Of a DNA stretch of 14,973 nt, positions 1 through 7,131 are shown one piece after another. A program made the position numbers and the translations under genes. Origin of the DNA: Lachnospiraceae bacterium (lineage in GTDB: Bacteria > Bacillota > Clostridia > Lachnospirales > Lachnospiraceae); contig DNJM01000057.1 in assembly GCA_003489085.1 (NCBI GenBank), forward strand, positions 1-14,973, read 5' to 3'. Each line of letters starts with the position of its first letter. The first letter of the stretch is position 1. The notes below the pieces were generated by a model, which did not search any database, was not told where the DNA came from, and saw nothing but the letters and a program-made list of their open reading frames with translations.

Positions 1-44
1 ATTATTTTTGTGAAGAATACCATGGCCTAATTTCCTATATAAAA

Positions 45-73
45 TTGACTTTGTGAAAAATTTATTGTATATT
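45..73 (+). promoter_or_regulatory. Sigma-A promoter of the membrane protein/M20 operon
   Basis: TTGACT (45-50) and TATATT (68-73) are separated by exactly 17 bases and each matches the housekeeping consensus at 5 of 6 positions. It lies 55 bases upstream of the first start codon, leaving a leader that carries a repeat and palindrome suggestive of an operator. Confidence 0.7.
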
Positions 74-79
74 CTAGAT

Positions 80-105
80 AAGGACATATTAAGGACATGT
101 CTTAA
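80..105. repeat. Tandem AAGGACAT repeat with TTAAG-N7-CTTAA inverted repeat (possible operator)
   Basis: AAGGACAT occurs at 80-87 and again at 91-98, one helical turn apart. The second copy is embedded in an inverted repeat, TTAAG (89-93) with CTTAA (101-105), whose centre holds ACATGT. It starts about 7 bases after the -10 box, so a bound protein would block initiation or early elongation. The operator role is inferred from position and symmetry only. Confidence 0.4.
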
Positions 106-128
106 ACTAAAGTAAAGGAGACAAGAGA

Positions 129-863
129 ATGAAAGAAAGTGTAAACTATTTGGAACTGGCCAACAGTCCACTGATGTGGCTGGCCGCTGCAATTGCAGTT
201 GGAATTGTTATATTCCAGTCTGTATTGTTTTTCCGCAAGTCCGTGAGAGCGGCAAAAGAGGTGGGAATCACGAAGGAACAGGTAAACATTGCCATTAAGA
301 GCAGTGCTATTTCTTCTATCGGACCATCTGTTGTTATTCTGGTAACTATGATTTCTCTGATCGTATCCATGGGTGCTCCGGTATCATGGATGAGATTGTC
401 ATTCATCGGTTCAGTAAACTATGAGGCGATGGCAGCAGGCTTTGGTGCACAGGCAATGGGAACAACCCTGGAAAACTTAAATCCTACAGCATTTGCCTGC
501 GGTGTATGGGTTATGATCTGTGGTTCTCTTGGATGGCTGGTATTTACCCTGATCTTCACAGATAAGATGGATAAGGTAAATCACCTGATGTCCAAAGGAA
601 ATTCCAAGATGGTTCCGATCATTTCTTCAGGAGCTATGTTAGGTGCATTTGCAAACCTGGCAAGCGGTAACTTCTTTAACGCAGAAGGACAGTTCGCATT
701 CGGCGGAGCTCCGGCAGTAGCAACAATTATCGGATGTATTCTGATGATGATTCTGTCCAAGACTGCAAAAGAAAAGAACATCAACTGGCTTCGGGAGTGG
801 GCATTTGCCATTTCCATGTTTACAGGTATGATCGTTGGTTATATCTGGAATATCGCACTGTAG
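129..863 (+). CDS. DUF5058-family integral membrane protein, putative transporter subunit
   Basis: A 244-residue polytopic membrane protein recognised as the DUF5058 type. Six hydrophobic helices are visible at about residues 14-35, 58-81, 119-143, 162-181, 194-211 and 222-242. The loops between helices 2 and 3 (about 82-118) and around 182-193 are polar/glycine-rich and could form a substrate path. AAAGGAG (114-120) sits well for the ATG. The next membrane gene starts 15 bases after its stop, and two M20 peptidase genes follow, so this is best read as one half of a two-component transporter delivering the peptidases' substrate. DUF5058 has no established biochemical function that I know of; transport is an inference from topology and context. 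Confidence 0.8.
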   Translation: MKESVNYLELANSPLMWLAAAIAVGIVIFQSVLFFRKSVRAAKEVGITKEQVNIAIKSSAISSIGPSVVILVTMISLIVSMGAPVSWMRLSFIGSVNYEAMAAGFGAQAMGTTLENLNPTAFACGVWVMICGSLGWLVFTLIFTDKMDKVNHLMSKGNSKMVPIISSGAMLGAFANLASGNFFNAEGQFAFGGAPAVATIIGCILMMILSKTAKEKNINWLREWAFAISMFTGMIVGYIWNIAL

Positions 864-878
864 AAGGAGGAGAAAAGG

Positions 879-1577
879 ATGAACAACGAATATTATTCTA
901 AAACCTATATACCAAGCATTGTCAAATGGGGCAAGATCACGATGCTGCTTGGTATCATTACCTGTTTCTGCCCGGCGATCGTAATCTCTGTTATTTACGG
1001 TTATATGCCGCCTGTATCTGCGATCATTGCAGGAACAATTTCCCAGATGAGTGTCAGCGGTGCATTCTATGTAGTAGAACCGATTTCTTACTTCCCGATT
1101 CTGGGTATTCCGGGAACTTATCTGACATTCTTATCCGGTAACACTTCCAACATGCGTGTACCATGTTCTTCTGTAGCACAGGAAGCAGCAGGCGTGGAAA
1201 TGGGAACCGAGAAGGGATCCGTAATTTCTACAATTGGTATCGCAGTATCTATCATTGTAAATATTGTGATTCTGACAGTTGGCGCAATTGCAGGAAATGC
1301 TATCATCAATGCAATGCCTGCAGGAGTAAAGGATGCGCTGAACTTCCTTCTCCCGGCTCTTTATGGTGCCGTATTCGGACAGTTCGCAATCGCAAGACCG
1401 AAGCTGGCTGGAGTTGCTGTTGTGATCGCATTTGGTATGAACTGGCTGTTAAAGAACAATTTCCTCTCATTCCTGCCTGGAACACCATCCTATGCAGTTA
1501 TCCTGGTAGCGGTATTTGGTTCTATCTTTGCCGGAAGAGTACTGTACAAAAAGGAACTGACAGACGACGCCAAATAG
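879..1577 (+). CDS. Integral membrane partner of the DUF5058 protein
   Basis: A 232-residue protein with about six or seven hydrophobic segments (roughly 17-40, 44-64, 70-88, 114-140, 151-172, 174-192, 202-220). The most distinctive part is a glycine/proline-rich stretch at 67-115 containing EPISYFPILGIPG and then LSGNTSNMRVPCSSVAQE, which looks like a conserved functional loop rather than plain membrane filler. Homologues next to DUF5058 genes are often labelled 'small-conductance mechanosensitive channel' in databases, but I see no MscS beta domain and the protein is all membrane, so that label is doubtful. AAGGAGG (864-870) follows directly on the upstream stop codon. It probably assembles with the DUF5058 protein. 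Confidence 0.7.
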   Translation: MNNEYYSKTYIPSIVKWGKITMLLGIITCFCPAIVISVIYGYMPPVSAIIAGTISQMSVSGAFYVVEPISYFPILGIPGTYLTFLSGNTSNMRVPCSSVAQEAAGVEMGTEKGSVISTIGIAVSIIVNIVILTVGAIAGNAIINAMPAGVKDALNFLLPALYGAVFGQFAIARPKLAGVAVVIAFGMNWLLKNNFLSFLPGTPSYAVILVAVFGSIFAGRVLYKKELTDDAK

Positions 1578-1595
1578 CAGAAAGGAGCACGTGTT

Positions 1596-2705
1596 ATGCT
1601 GTCTAGAGAAAGATTACAGGATCGTTTTATTGAAATGATTAAAGTATATAGTCCATCCAAAGGTGAAAAAGAGATGGCGGACTGGGTAGAAAGCTGGCTT
1701 ACAGCGCATAATATTCCGTTCCAGTCTGACAATGCAGGTGCAGGCTATGGTGGAAACGGAAGAAATATTGTTGCTTTCCTGAAGGGAAATCAGGAAGGAA
1801 TGGCACTGGGATTCGGTGCACACATGGATCAGATCGAACCATGTAAAAATGTGAATCCGGTGATCGAAGGAAATATCATCCGTACGGATGGTACGACAAC
1901 TCTGGGCGGAGATGACAAGTCCGGTATTACTGCCATTTTGGAAGCAGTAGAGGACATTCTGGAGACGAATGCACCGCATAGGGATATTTATCTGGTGTTT
2001 ACCTGTTCAGAAGAAATCAGTATGCAGGGAACGAAGCACATGGATCTGTCTATGCTGCCATGCAAGGATCTGGTAATTGCAGATGCAACAGGAGATACCG
2101 GTGTAATCGCATATAAGGCGCCGGCGATGGAAGCCATTTCTATTACCTTCCATGGAAAGAAAGCACATGCGGGCATTGAACCGGAAAAAGGAATCAATGC
2201 GATCGTAGCTGCCTCCAAAGCAATTGCAAATATGCACATCGGAAGAATCGATGCACAGACTACTTCTAATATAGGACATATTGAAGGTGGATCTGCAACG
2301 AATATCGTAACGGATGAGGTAACATTTACTGCGGAAATCCGTTCTCACAGTATGGAAAAGCTGGCAGCAGAGGTAGCCTATATGGAACAGTGCTGTAAGG
2401 AAGCAGCGGAATCTATGGGTGCATCCTATGATTTCTGCCATGAGCTGGCATATCCGACCTTATCTCTGGATCTGGACTGTGAACTGGTAAAGGAGACGGC
2501 CAAAGCGATGGAAGCAGAAGGAATTACTCCGGATCTGCAGATCATCGGCGGCGGAAGCGATGCCAATGTTCTGGCAGGACATGGCTATAGAAGTGTTATC
2601 CTGGGACTGGGCATGAGAGCTGTACATACCGTAGAAGAATCTCTTGATATGGATGAAGTGTGGAAAGCTACGAAAGTTTTACGGCGTATGATGTCCGTAG
2701 AGTAA
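1596..2705 (+). CDS. M20-family metallopeptidase (PepT-like)
   Basis: A 369-residue cytoplasmic zinc peptidase with no signal peptide. The set of metal/catalytic residues is complete: H76 and D78 in AHMD, the bridging D106 in GGDDKSG, the catalytic pair E139-E140 in CSEE, D163 in IADATG, and H344 in AVHTVEE. The inserted dimerisation domain begins near HGKKAHAG (186-193). The GGGSDAN motif (318-324) resembles PepT-type aminopeptidases, which release N-terminal residues from tripeptides; length is slightly shorter than classical PepT. The start has AAAGGAG 13 bases upstream and lies 18 bases after the preceding stop. Given the upstream membrane pair, it probably hydrolyses imported small peptides; the exact substrate cannot be read from sequence. 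Confidence 0.85.
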   Translation: MLSRERLQDRFIEMIKVYSPSKGEKEMADWVESWLTAHNIPFQSDNAGAGYGGNGRNIVAFLKGNQEGMALGFGAHMDQIEPCKNVNPVIEGNIIRTDGTTTLGGDDKSGITAILEAVEDILETNAPHRDIYLVFTCSEEISMQGTKHMDLSMLPCKDLVIADATGDTGVIAYKAPAMEAISITFHGKKAHAGIEPEKGINAIVAASKAIANMHIGRIDAQTTSNIGHIEGGSATNIVTDEVTFTAEIRSHSMEKLAAEVAYMEQCCKEAAESMGASYDFCHELAYPTLSLDLDCELVKETAKAMEAEGITPDLQIIGGGSDANVLAGHGYRSVILGLGMRAVHTVEESLDMDEVWKATKVLRRMMSVE

Positions 2706-2720
2706 AGGAAGCGGACAGGT

Positions 2721-4058
2721 ATGAAAAAAGACGAATTAAAGCAGAAGTGTCTGGATGTCATTGATGCTTATCGGGATCAGATCATAGCTCTGGGACAGGA
2801 TACTTATCGTACACCGGAGCTGGGATACAAGGAATTCAGAACCACGGATCGTGTTGTACAGGCATTCCGGCAGAACGGACTGGAACCGGAGACAGAGATC
2901 GCCTATACGGGATGTAAGGTATCTTCTCCCAAAAAGGGTGGTCCTCGGGTTGCTGTCATGGGTGAGCTGGATTGCGTGGTTTGTGCAGAACATCCGGATT
3001 GTGCGGCGAATGGAAATGTACACGCCTGTGGTCATCATGTACAGCTGGCGAATATGTTCGGCTGTGCAATGGGGATTATGAAGTCCGGTGTTCTTAATGA
3101 GCTGGGCGGCAGTGTGGATTTCATTGCAATTCCCTCCGAGGAATGTGTGGATTATGATTATCGGAACGGTCTGATTGCAGATGGCAAAATTCAGTTCTAT
3201 GGAGGTAAGCAGGAGTACCTGCGCCGCGGCGGTCTGGATGATGTGGATATGATCCTGCAATGTCACATGATGGAGATGGAGGATAAGAAAAAAAGATGTA
3301 CGATAGATACAGACTGTAATGGTTTTGTTACAAAAACTGTACGTTTTATCGGACAGGCATCTCATGCAGGATTCGCTCCGCACAATGGTATCAATGCTCT
3401 GAATATGGCGGAGCTGGCCCTGAATAATATCCATGCACTCCGGGAGACTTTCCAGGAGAAGGATAAGGTCAGAGTCAGCGCGGTCATTACCGAGGGCGGC
3501 GGTCTGGTTAACGTAGTACCGGAAGTAGTGTGTATGCAGATTATGGTGCGTGCATTTAATATTCCGGGTATGCTGGATGCAAGTGCAAAGGTAAACCGTG
3601 CGCTGAAGGCAGGGGCATTGGCGATCGGCGGAAAGGTAGAAATTCAGGATCAGATTGGTTATCTTCCGATGAAGACAGACCGGAAGCTGTCCCATCTATA
3701 CCGCAGCAATATGGTTCAGTACGGCGGTGCGGACGAAGATTCTTTCGTAGAACTGTACGAGACAGCCGGATCTACGGATCTGGGCGATATGTCTCAGCTG
3801 ATGCCATGTATGCATATATGGACAGATGGTATCACAGGCGGTCTGCATACGAAGGACTATCGTCTGGATGATCCTGAGGAAGCATATATTCTCCCGGCTA
3901 AAATGATGGCTATGACCATTATTGATCTGCTGTATGAAGATGCGAAGGAAGCCAAAGACATTCTGGCAGAATTTGTTCCTGCCTTTACGAAAGAAAGCTA
4001 TCTGGAATTTATGAAAGAGCATTCAAAGGTTGAATTATTTGACGGTTCTGCGATATAA
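2721..4058 (+). CDS. M20D-type amidohydrolase/peptidase
   Basis: A 445-residue second M20 enzyme of a different subgroup from its neighbour. It shows GELD (81-84), the HACGHH metal site (101-106), PSEE (138-141) with the catalytic glutamate, H182 in LQCHMM, the dimerisation-domain motif GQASHAG (211-217), STDLGDMS (351-358) and H376 in LHTKDY. These fit the AbgB/amidohydrolase branch, which cleaves N-acyl amino acids, aminobenzoyl-glutamate-like amides or dipeptides. Two different M20 hydrolases in one operon suggest either two successive cleavages or two substrates from the same transporter. It starts 15 bases after the previous stop, and a terminator directly follows, so it closes the operon. 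Confidence 0.85.
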   Translation: MKKDELKQKCLDVIDAYRDQIIALGQDTYRTPELGYKEFRTTDRVVQAFRQNGLEPETEIAYTGCKVSSPKKGGPRVAVMGELDCVVCAEHPDCAANGNVHACGHHVQLANMFGCAMGIMKSGVLNELGGSVDFIAIPSEECVDYDYRNGLIADGKIQFYGGKQEYLRRGGLDDVDMILQCHMMEMEDKKKRCTIDTDCNGFVTKTVRFIGQASHAGFAPHNGINALNMAELALNNIHALRETFQEKDKVRVSAVITEGGGLVNVVPEVVCMQIMVRAFNIPGMLDASAKVNRALKAGALAIGGKVEIQDQIGYLPMKTDRKLSHLYRSNMVQYGGADEDSFVELYETAGSTDLGDMSQLMPCMHIWTDGITGGLHTKDYRLDDPEEAYILPAKMMAMTIIDLLYEDAKEAKDILAEFVPAFTKESYLEFMKEHSKVELFDGSAI

Positions 4059-4060
4059 TG

Positions 4061-4095
4061 AAAAGGCGACGTACGGAAAGGTACGCCGCCTTTTC
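4061..4095 (+). terminator. Rho-independent terminator of the transporter/M20 operon
   Basis: A 14-base left arm (4061-4074) pairs with 4081-4094 with one A-C mismatch and a 6-base GGAAAG loop. The stem ends in CGCC-TTTT. It starts two bases after the stop codon of the second M20 gene. Confidence 0.85.
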
Positions 4096-4106
4096 CCATA
4101 TATAGA

Positions 4107-4127
4107 CCGGAAATATACCGGCGCCGG
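4107..4127. promoter_or_regulatory. CCGG-rich palindromic element upstream of the regulator gene
   Basis: CCGGCGCCGG (4118-4127) is a perfect 10-base palindrome, preceded by another CCGG at 4107-4110. It lies about 40 bases upstream of the regulator start and just past the preceding terminator. It could be an autoregulatory operator. No convincing -35/-10 pair is visible around it, so confidence is low. Confidence 0.25.
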
Positions 4128-4165
4128 GAAGGATAAGAGCCTATAGAAAAAGAGGTATGGCAGAT

Positions 4166-5458
4166 ATGAAAATAGGAATCATCGGACCACAGTCCTCCTG
4201 TAATATGATAGAAAAGAGTCTGTATGATATTGATACAGCTCTGGAGGTAAGCTGTTATCCCAGAGAACAGGTCAACACCTGTGATCAGGTGGTAGAGCGG
4301 TGCGAGAAAGAATGTGATGTAATTTTATTTACCGGCTGTGCAATTGAAAGCTTCGTAGAAGAAATGTATGAGTTGAAGAAGCCGCATACATCGGTTGAAA
4401 AATCGGCTCTGAGTGTGGCAGGAGCTTTTTTGGAAATGGAGAAGCAGCACATGGAGTTGGATGCATTCAGTATCGATATTGTGGAAAACCAGGTGATTGA
4501 GGATTTGCTGGACGCTTTTCACATCCTGGCCAGGAACATTTATTCCTGTTCTTTCCAACCAGGAGTAGAGGAGCAGGAGTATGTGGACTGGCATATCAGC
4601 CTGCAGGAAGCAGGAAAGACGAATGTGGCGCTGACTTCACTTGTATGGGTATATCGTACACTGAAGGAAAAGGGCTATCCGGCTATTTATCTGGGACCGA
4701 CCAGAGCGATGGTACGTCTGGCACTGGAACGGCTGAGAAATGAATATGCGCTGAATGAGGCGGTGTATTCGCAGATTGCTGTAGAGGTACTACAGCTGAC
4801 AAATTATGAGCGGCTGCAGGATAATTATTATTCCAGCATGATCAATAAAGCAGAGATAGAAAAAGAAATCGTCAGATATGTGGAGAGCGTGCAGGGGACC
4901 TTTTTTGCATTTGGACGGAGAGAATATATTGTTTTTTCCAATGCCGGAGTTGTGAAAGAAAAGGCAAACCAACAGAAGCTGCTGAAGCTTCAGAAGGAAG
5001 TACAGGAAAAGGGGATCTGTCTGAATATTGGCATCGGTACCGGCATTACGGCAAATAAAGCGGAGATGAATGCCAGGGAGGCACTGAACTATGCATTGAA
5101 GAGGGAGAAGCAGGAAATCTACTGGATCGATCATGCACACACGATTCAGGGACCGATTGGACGTGAAATGATGCTAAAGTATGAATTGATTTCCTCTGAT
5201 CCGCGGATTCAGGAAATTGCGGAAAAGAGTGGTTTAAGCACAGTCTCTGTCCGTAAGATCATAGCAGTTGCGGAGGCCAGACAGAGCTATGTATTCGATG
5301 CGCATGAGCTTGCACAGTGTCTGGATGTGACAGCAAGAAGTGCCAGAAGAATTATGAATAAAATTATCGATGCCGGATTGGGGCGTGTATATGCGAAAGG
5401 ATCAGCAGCCGGAGGCGGAAGGCCGAAAACTCTGATAGAGCTTCAGTTCCGATCCTGA
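4166..5458 (+). CDS. Multi-domain transcriptional regulator with nucleotide-cyclase/GGDEF-like central domain
   Basis: A 430-residue cytoplasmic protein (433 if the ATG at 4157 is used). I prefer 4166 because AGAGGT at 4151-4156 abuts the first ATG but is 9 bases from the second. Numbering from 4157: residues 1-190 look like a two-lobed Rossmann-like sensor (MKIGIIG at 4-10, DVILFTG at 54-60, IYLGPTRAM at 177-185). Residues about 230-330 contain GIGTGITANKAEMNAREAL, which resembles the core of GGDEF-like or archaeal GTP cyclohydrolase III-type domains but has no GGDEF signature loop. The C-terminus (about 340-433) has two helix-turn-helix-like stretches (IAEKSGLSTVSVRKII and LAQCLDVTARSARRIMNKI) and a GGGRPKTL basic wing. 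It follows the M20 operon's terminator and is the obvious candidate to regulate that operon or itself. Function is inferred from architecture. Confidence 0.6.
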   Translation: MKIGIIGPQSSCNMIEKSLYDIDTALEVSCYPREQVNTCDQVVERCEKECDVILFTGCAIESFVEEMYELKKPHTSVEKSALSVAGAFLEMEKQHMELDAFSIDIVENQVIEDLLDAFHILARNIYSCSFQPGVEEQEYVDWHISLQEAGKTNVALTSLVWVYRTLKEKGYPAIYLGPTRAMVRLALERLRNEYALNEAVYSQIAVEVLQLTNYERLQDNYYSSMINKAEIEKEIVRYVESVQGTFFAFGRREYIVFSNAGVVKEKANQQKLLKLQKEVQEKGICLNIGIGTGITANKAEMNAREALNYALKREKQEIYWIDHAHTIQGPIGREMMLKYELISSDPRIQEIAEKSGLSTVSVRKIIAVAEARQSYVFDAHELAQCLDVTARSARRIMNKIIDAGLGRVYAKGSAAGGGRPKTLIELQFRS

Positions 5459-5474
5459 AAAGGCCAGTTTATCC

Positions 5475-5503
5475 TTTACAAAATGTCGAAGATAGCGTAA
5501 AAT
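5475..5503 (+). promoter_or_regulatory. Sigma-A promoter of the first phosphofructokinase gene
   Basis: TTTACA (5475-5480) and TAAAAT (5498-5503) are 17 bases apart, each 5 of 6 to consensus, and about 48 bases upstream of the ATG. It indicates that this gene is transcribed separately from the regulator. Confidence 0.65.
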
Positions 5504-5551
5504 ATTACTATTGATGTGTTGCTATTATAAAATATTGGAGGTATAGAGTAC

Positions 5552-6790
5552 ATGAAGGGAAATGTAATTGTAGGACAGTCCGGCGGCCCGACCGCTGCGA
5601 TTAATTCCAGTCTGGCAGGCGTATATCGTACAGCAATTGAGCGTGGTGCGAAAAAAGTATATGGTATGAGAAATGGTATTGAGGGACTTCTGGAAGAGCG
5701 TTATGTGGATCTTTCCGAGCACATTACCAATGATCTGGATGTGGAGCTGTTAAAGAGAACTCCGGCTGCATACCTGGGCTCCTGCAGATTTAAGCTCCCG
5801 GAAATTCACGAAGACCAGAGCGTATATGAGAAGATCTTTGAGATCCTGGAAAAGCTGGATATTGAGGCATTTATTTATATCGGTGGAAATGATTCCATGG
5901 ATACGATTAAAAAGTTATCTGATTACGGAATTTTAACAGGGAAAACCTGTAAATTCGTCGGTGCTCCGAAGACAATTGATAATGACCTGGCGTTGACGGA
6001 TCATACACCGGGCTTCGGAAGTGCTGCAAAATACATCGGAACTTCTGTAAAAGAGATCATCCGTGACGGCGAGAGTCTGGTATATGGAAAGGGCCTGGTG
6101 ACAGTTGTTGAAATCATGGGACGGAACGCGGGATGGCTTACCGGTGCTGCATGTCTGGCAGAAGGTGAGGACTGTGAAGGACCGGATATGATTTATCTGC
6201 CGGAGATTCCGTTTGATATTCAGAAATTTGTTGCTAAAGTAAAACAGCTTCTGGAGAAAAAGCATTCTGTAGTCGTAGCTGTTTCCGAGGGAATTAAGCT
6301 GGAGGATGGCAGATATGTATGTGAACTCGGTTCCAGCGTAGATTTTGTAGACGCATTTGGCCACAAACAGCTGACCGGTACAGCAAATTATCTGGCAAGT
6401 CTGGTGGCAGGTGAAATCGGCTGCAAGACAAGAAGCATTGAGTTAAGTACACTGCAGAGAGCAGGATCCCATCTGGCTTCCCGTGTAGATATCCTGGAAG
6501 CACAGCAGGCAGGCGGTGCGGCAGTAATGGCAGCGGATGAGGGCGACAGTGGTGTTATGGTCGTATTTGAACGTATTTCCGATGATCCGTACCAGGTAAA
6601 GACGGAAGTAAAGAACGTGCATAAGATCGCCAACGATGAAAGAGTCGTTCCGAGAGAATGGGTAAATGAGGAAGGCACCTATGTAACCGCTGAGTTCAAG
6701 AGATATGTCAGACCGCTGATTCAGGGAGATGTTTCTCCGGTTATGGTGGATGGTATTCCGAGACATCTGCGCAGACCATTTAAGTGTTAA
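5552..6790 (+). CDS. Pyrophosphate-type 6-phosphofructokinase, copy 1
   Basis: A 412-residue glycolytic enzyme that phosphorylates fructose 6-phosphate to fructose 1,6-bisphosphate. VGQSGGPTAAIN (7-18) is the phosphate-binding start of the family. The donor-site residues point to pyrophosphate rather than ATP: GGNDS (111-115) has Asp where ATP enzymes have Gly, and PKTIDND (139-145) has Lys where ATP enzymes have Gly. D143 is the expected catalytic base, and MGRNAGWL (189-196) is the sugar-phosphate site. About 400 residues is normal for this clade and longer than the roughly 320-residue ATP-PFK. GGAGGT (5537-5542) gives a clear start, and the gene has its own promoter and terminator. The first position of the donor motif is Asn rather than the usual Asp, shared with the second copy in this window. 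Confidence 0.9.
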   Translation: MKGNVIVGQSGGPTAAINSSLAGVYRTAIERGAKKVYGMRNGIEGLLEERYVDLSEHITNDLDVELLKRTPAAYLGSCRFKLPEIHEDQSVYEKIFEILEKLDIEAFIYIGGNDSMDTIKKLSDYGILTGKTCKFVGAPKTIDNDLALTDHTPGFGSAAKYIGTSVKEIIRDGESLVYGKGLVTVVEIMGRNAGWLTGAACLAEGEDCEGPDMIYLPEIPFDIQKFVAKVKQLLEKKHSVVVAVSEGIKLEDGRYVCELGSSVDFVDAFGHKQLTGTANYLASLVAGEIGCKTRSIELSTLQRAGSHLASRVDILEAQQAGGAAVMAADEGDSGVMVVFERISDDPYQVKTEVKNVHKIANDERVVPREWVNEEGTYVTAEFKRYVRPLIQGDVSPVMVDGIPRHLRRPFKC

Positions 6791-6816
6791 TTGAATAATA
6801 TAGACAGGGAAGTGTA

Positions 6817-6864
6817 AGAGGTTCTGCAAGGCTTGTATGGTACAGGCTTTGCGGAACCTTTTTT
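6817..6864 (+). terminator. Strong Rho-independent terminator after phosphofructokinase copy 1
   Basis: The 21-base left arm (6817-6837) pairs with 6841-6861 around a 3-base TGG loop and is followed by a T-run. All the non-Watson-Crick positions are G-U wobbles when read as + strand RNA, which become A-C mismatches on the other strand. The hairpin therefore acts in the + direction. Confidence 0.9.
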
Positions 6865-7131
6865 GACGGGCAAAAAGCCTGAAAATAAAGGGAAAAACAG
6901 ACATCGCAGTAGGATGAAGAAAGAAAAGTTTGTGCAGTTTTTCGGAAAATCGGACTTGCTTTTTAAAGCAGATGGCATTAATATAAAACTACTTAATTTC
7001 AAAATCGATCTAATATCAATTCAGAAAATCTGCGTATGGTACCATACGTCTGAAAGAATCAATTTAATTTTACAATTCAGGTAACAGCATCAATCTTTTT
7101 CAAAAAAGAAGCATAGGAGGGTAAGGAATAT
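6865..7131. other. AT-rich intergenic region upstream of the pseudokinase operon
   Basis: The stretch has no credible gene: the open frames crossing it begin inside the terminator or lack a ribosome binding site. It contains the palindrome listed separately. A weak promoter candidate is TTGCTT (6956-6961), 17 bases, TAATAT (6979-6984), only 3 and 4 of 6 to consensus. A long leader of up to about 140 bases is possible before the TTG start of the next gene. I do not recognise a riboswitch. Confidence 0.4.
7033..7048. promoter_or_regulatory. 16-base perfect palindrome CGTATGGTACCATACG
   Basis: The element is perfectly self-complementary and lies 84 bases before the pseudokinase start. It is flanked by TCAGA (7021-7025), which can pair with TCTGA (7049-7053) on the far side or with TCTG (7029-7032) on the near side. 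The lack of a T-run argues against a terminator; a dimeric repressor or activator site is more likely. Confidence 0.5.

Noticed and set aside
879..1577. Mechanosensitive channel of the MscS type
   Set aside because: There is no cytosolic beta domain and the protein consists almost only of membrane segments; the label seems to come from database propagation.
1163..1606. 147-codon open frame overlapping the second membrane protein
   Set aside because: It is a frame shadow of the membrane gene, rich in Cys, Trp and Arg, and overlaps the start of the next real gene.
2736..3695. 319-codon open frame on the minus strand
   Set aside because: It lies fully inside the M20D gene, whose complete catalytic motif set shows that the + strand is coding. 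The minus product is Cys/His/Ile-rich without recognisable domains.
6833..7084. 83-codon open frame after phosphofructokinase copy 1
   Set aside because: It starts inside the terminator hairpin, lacks a ribosome binding site and looks like translated AT-rich spacer.
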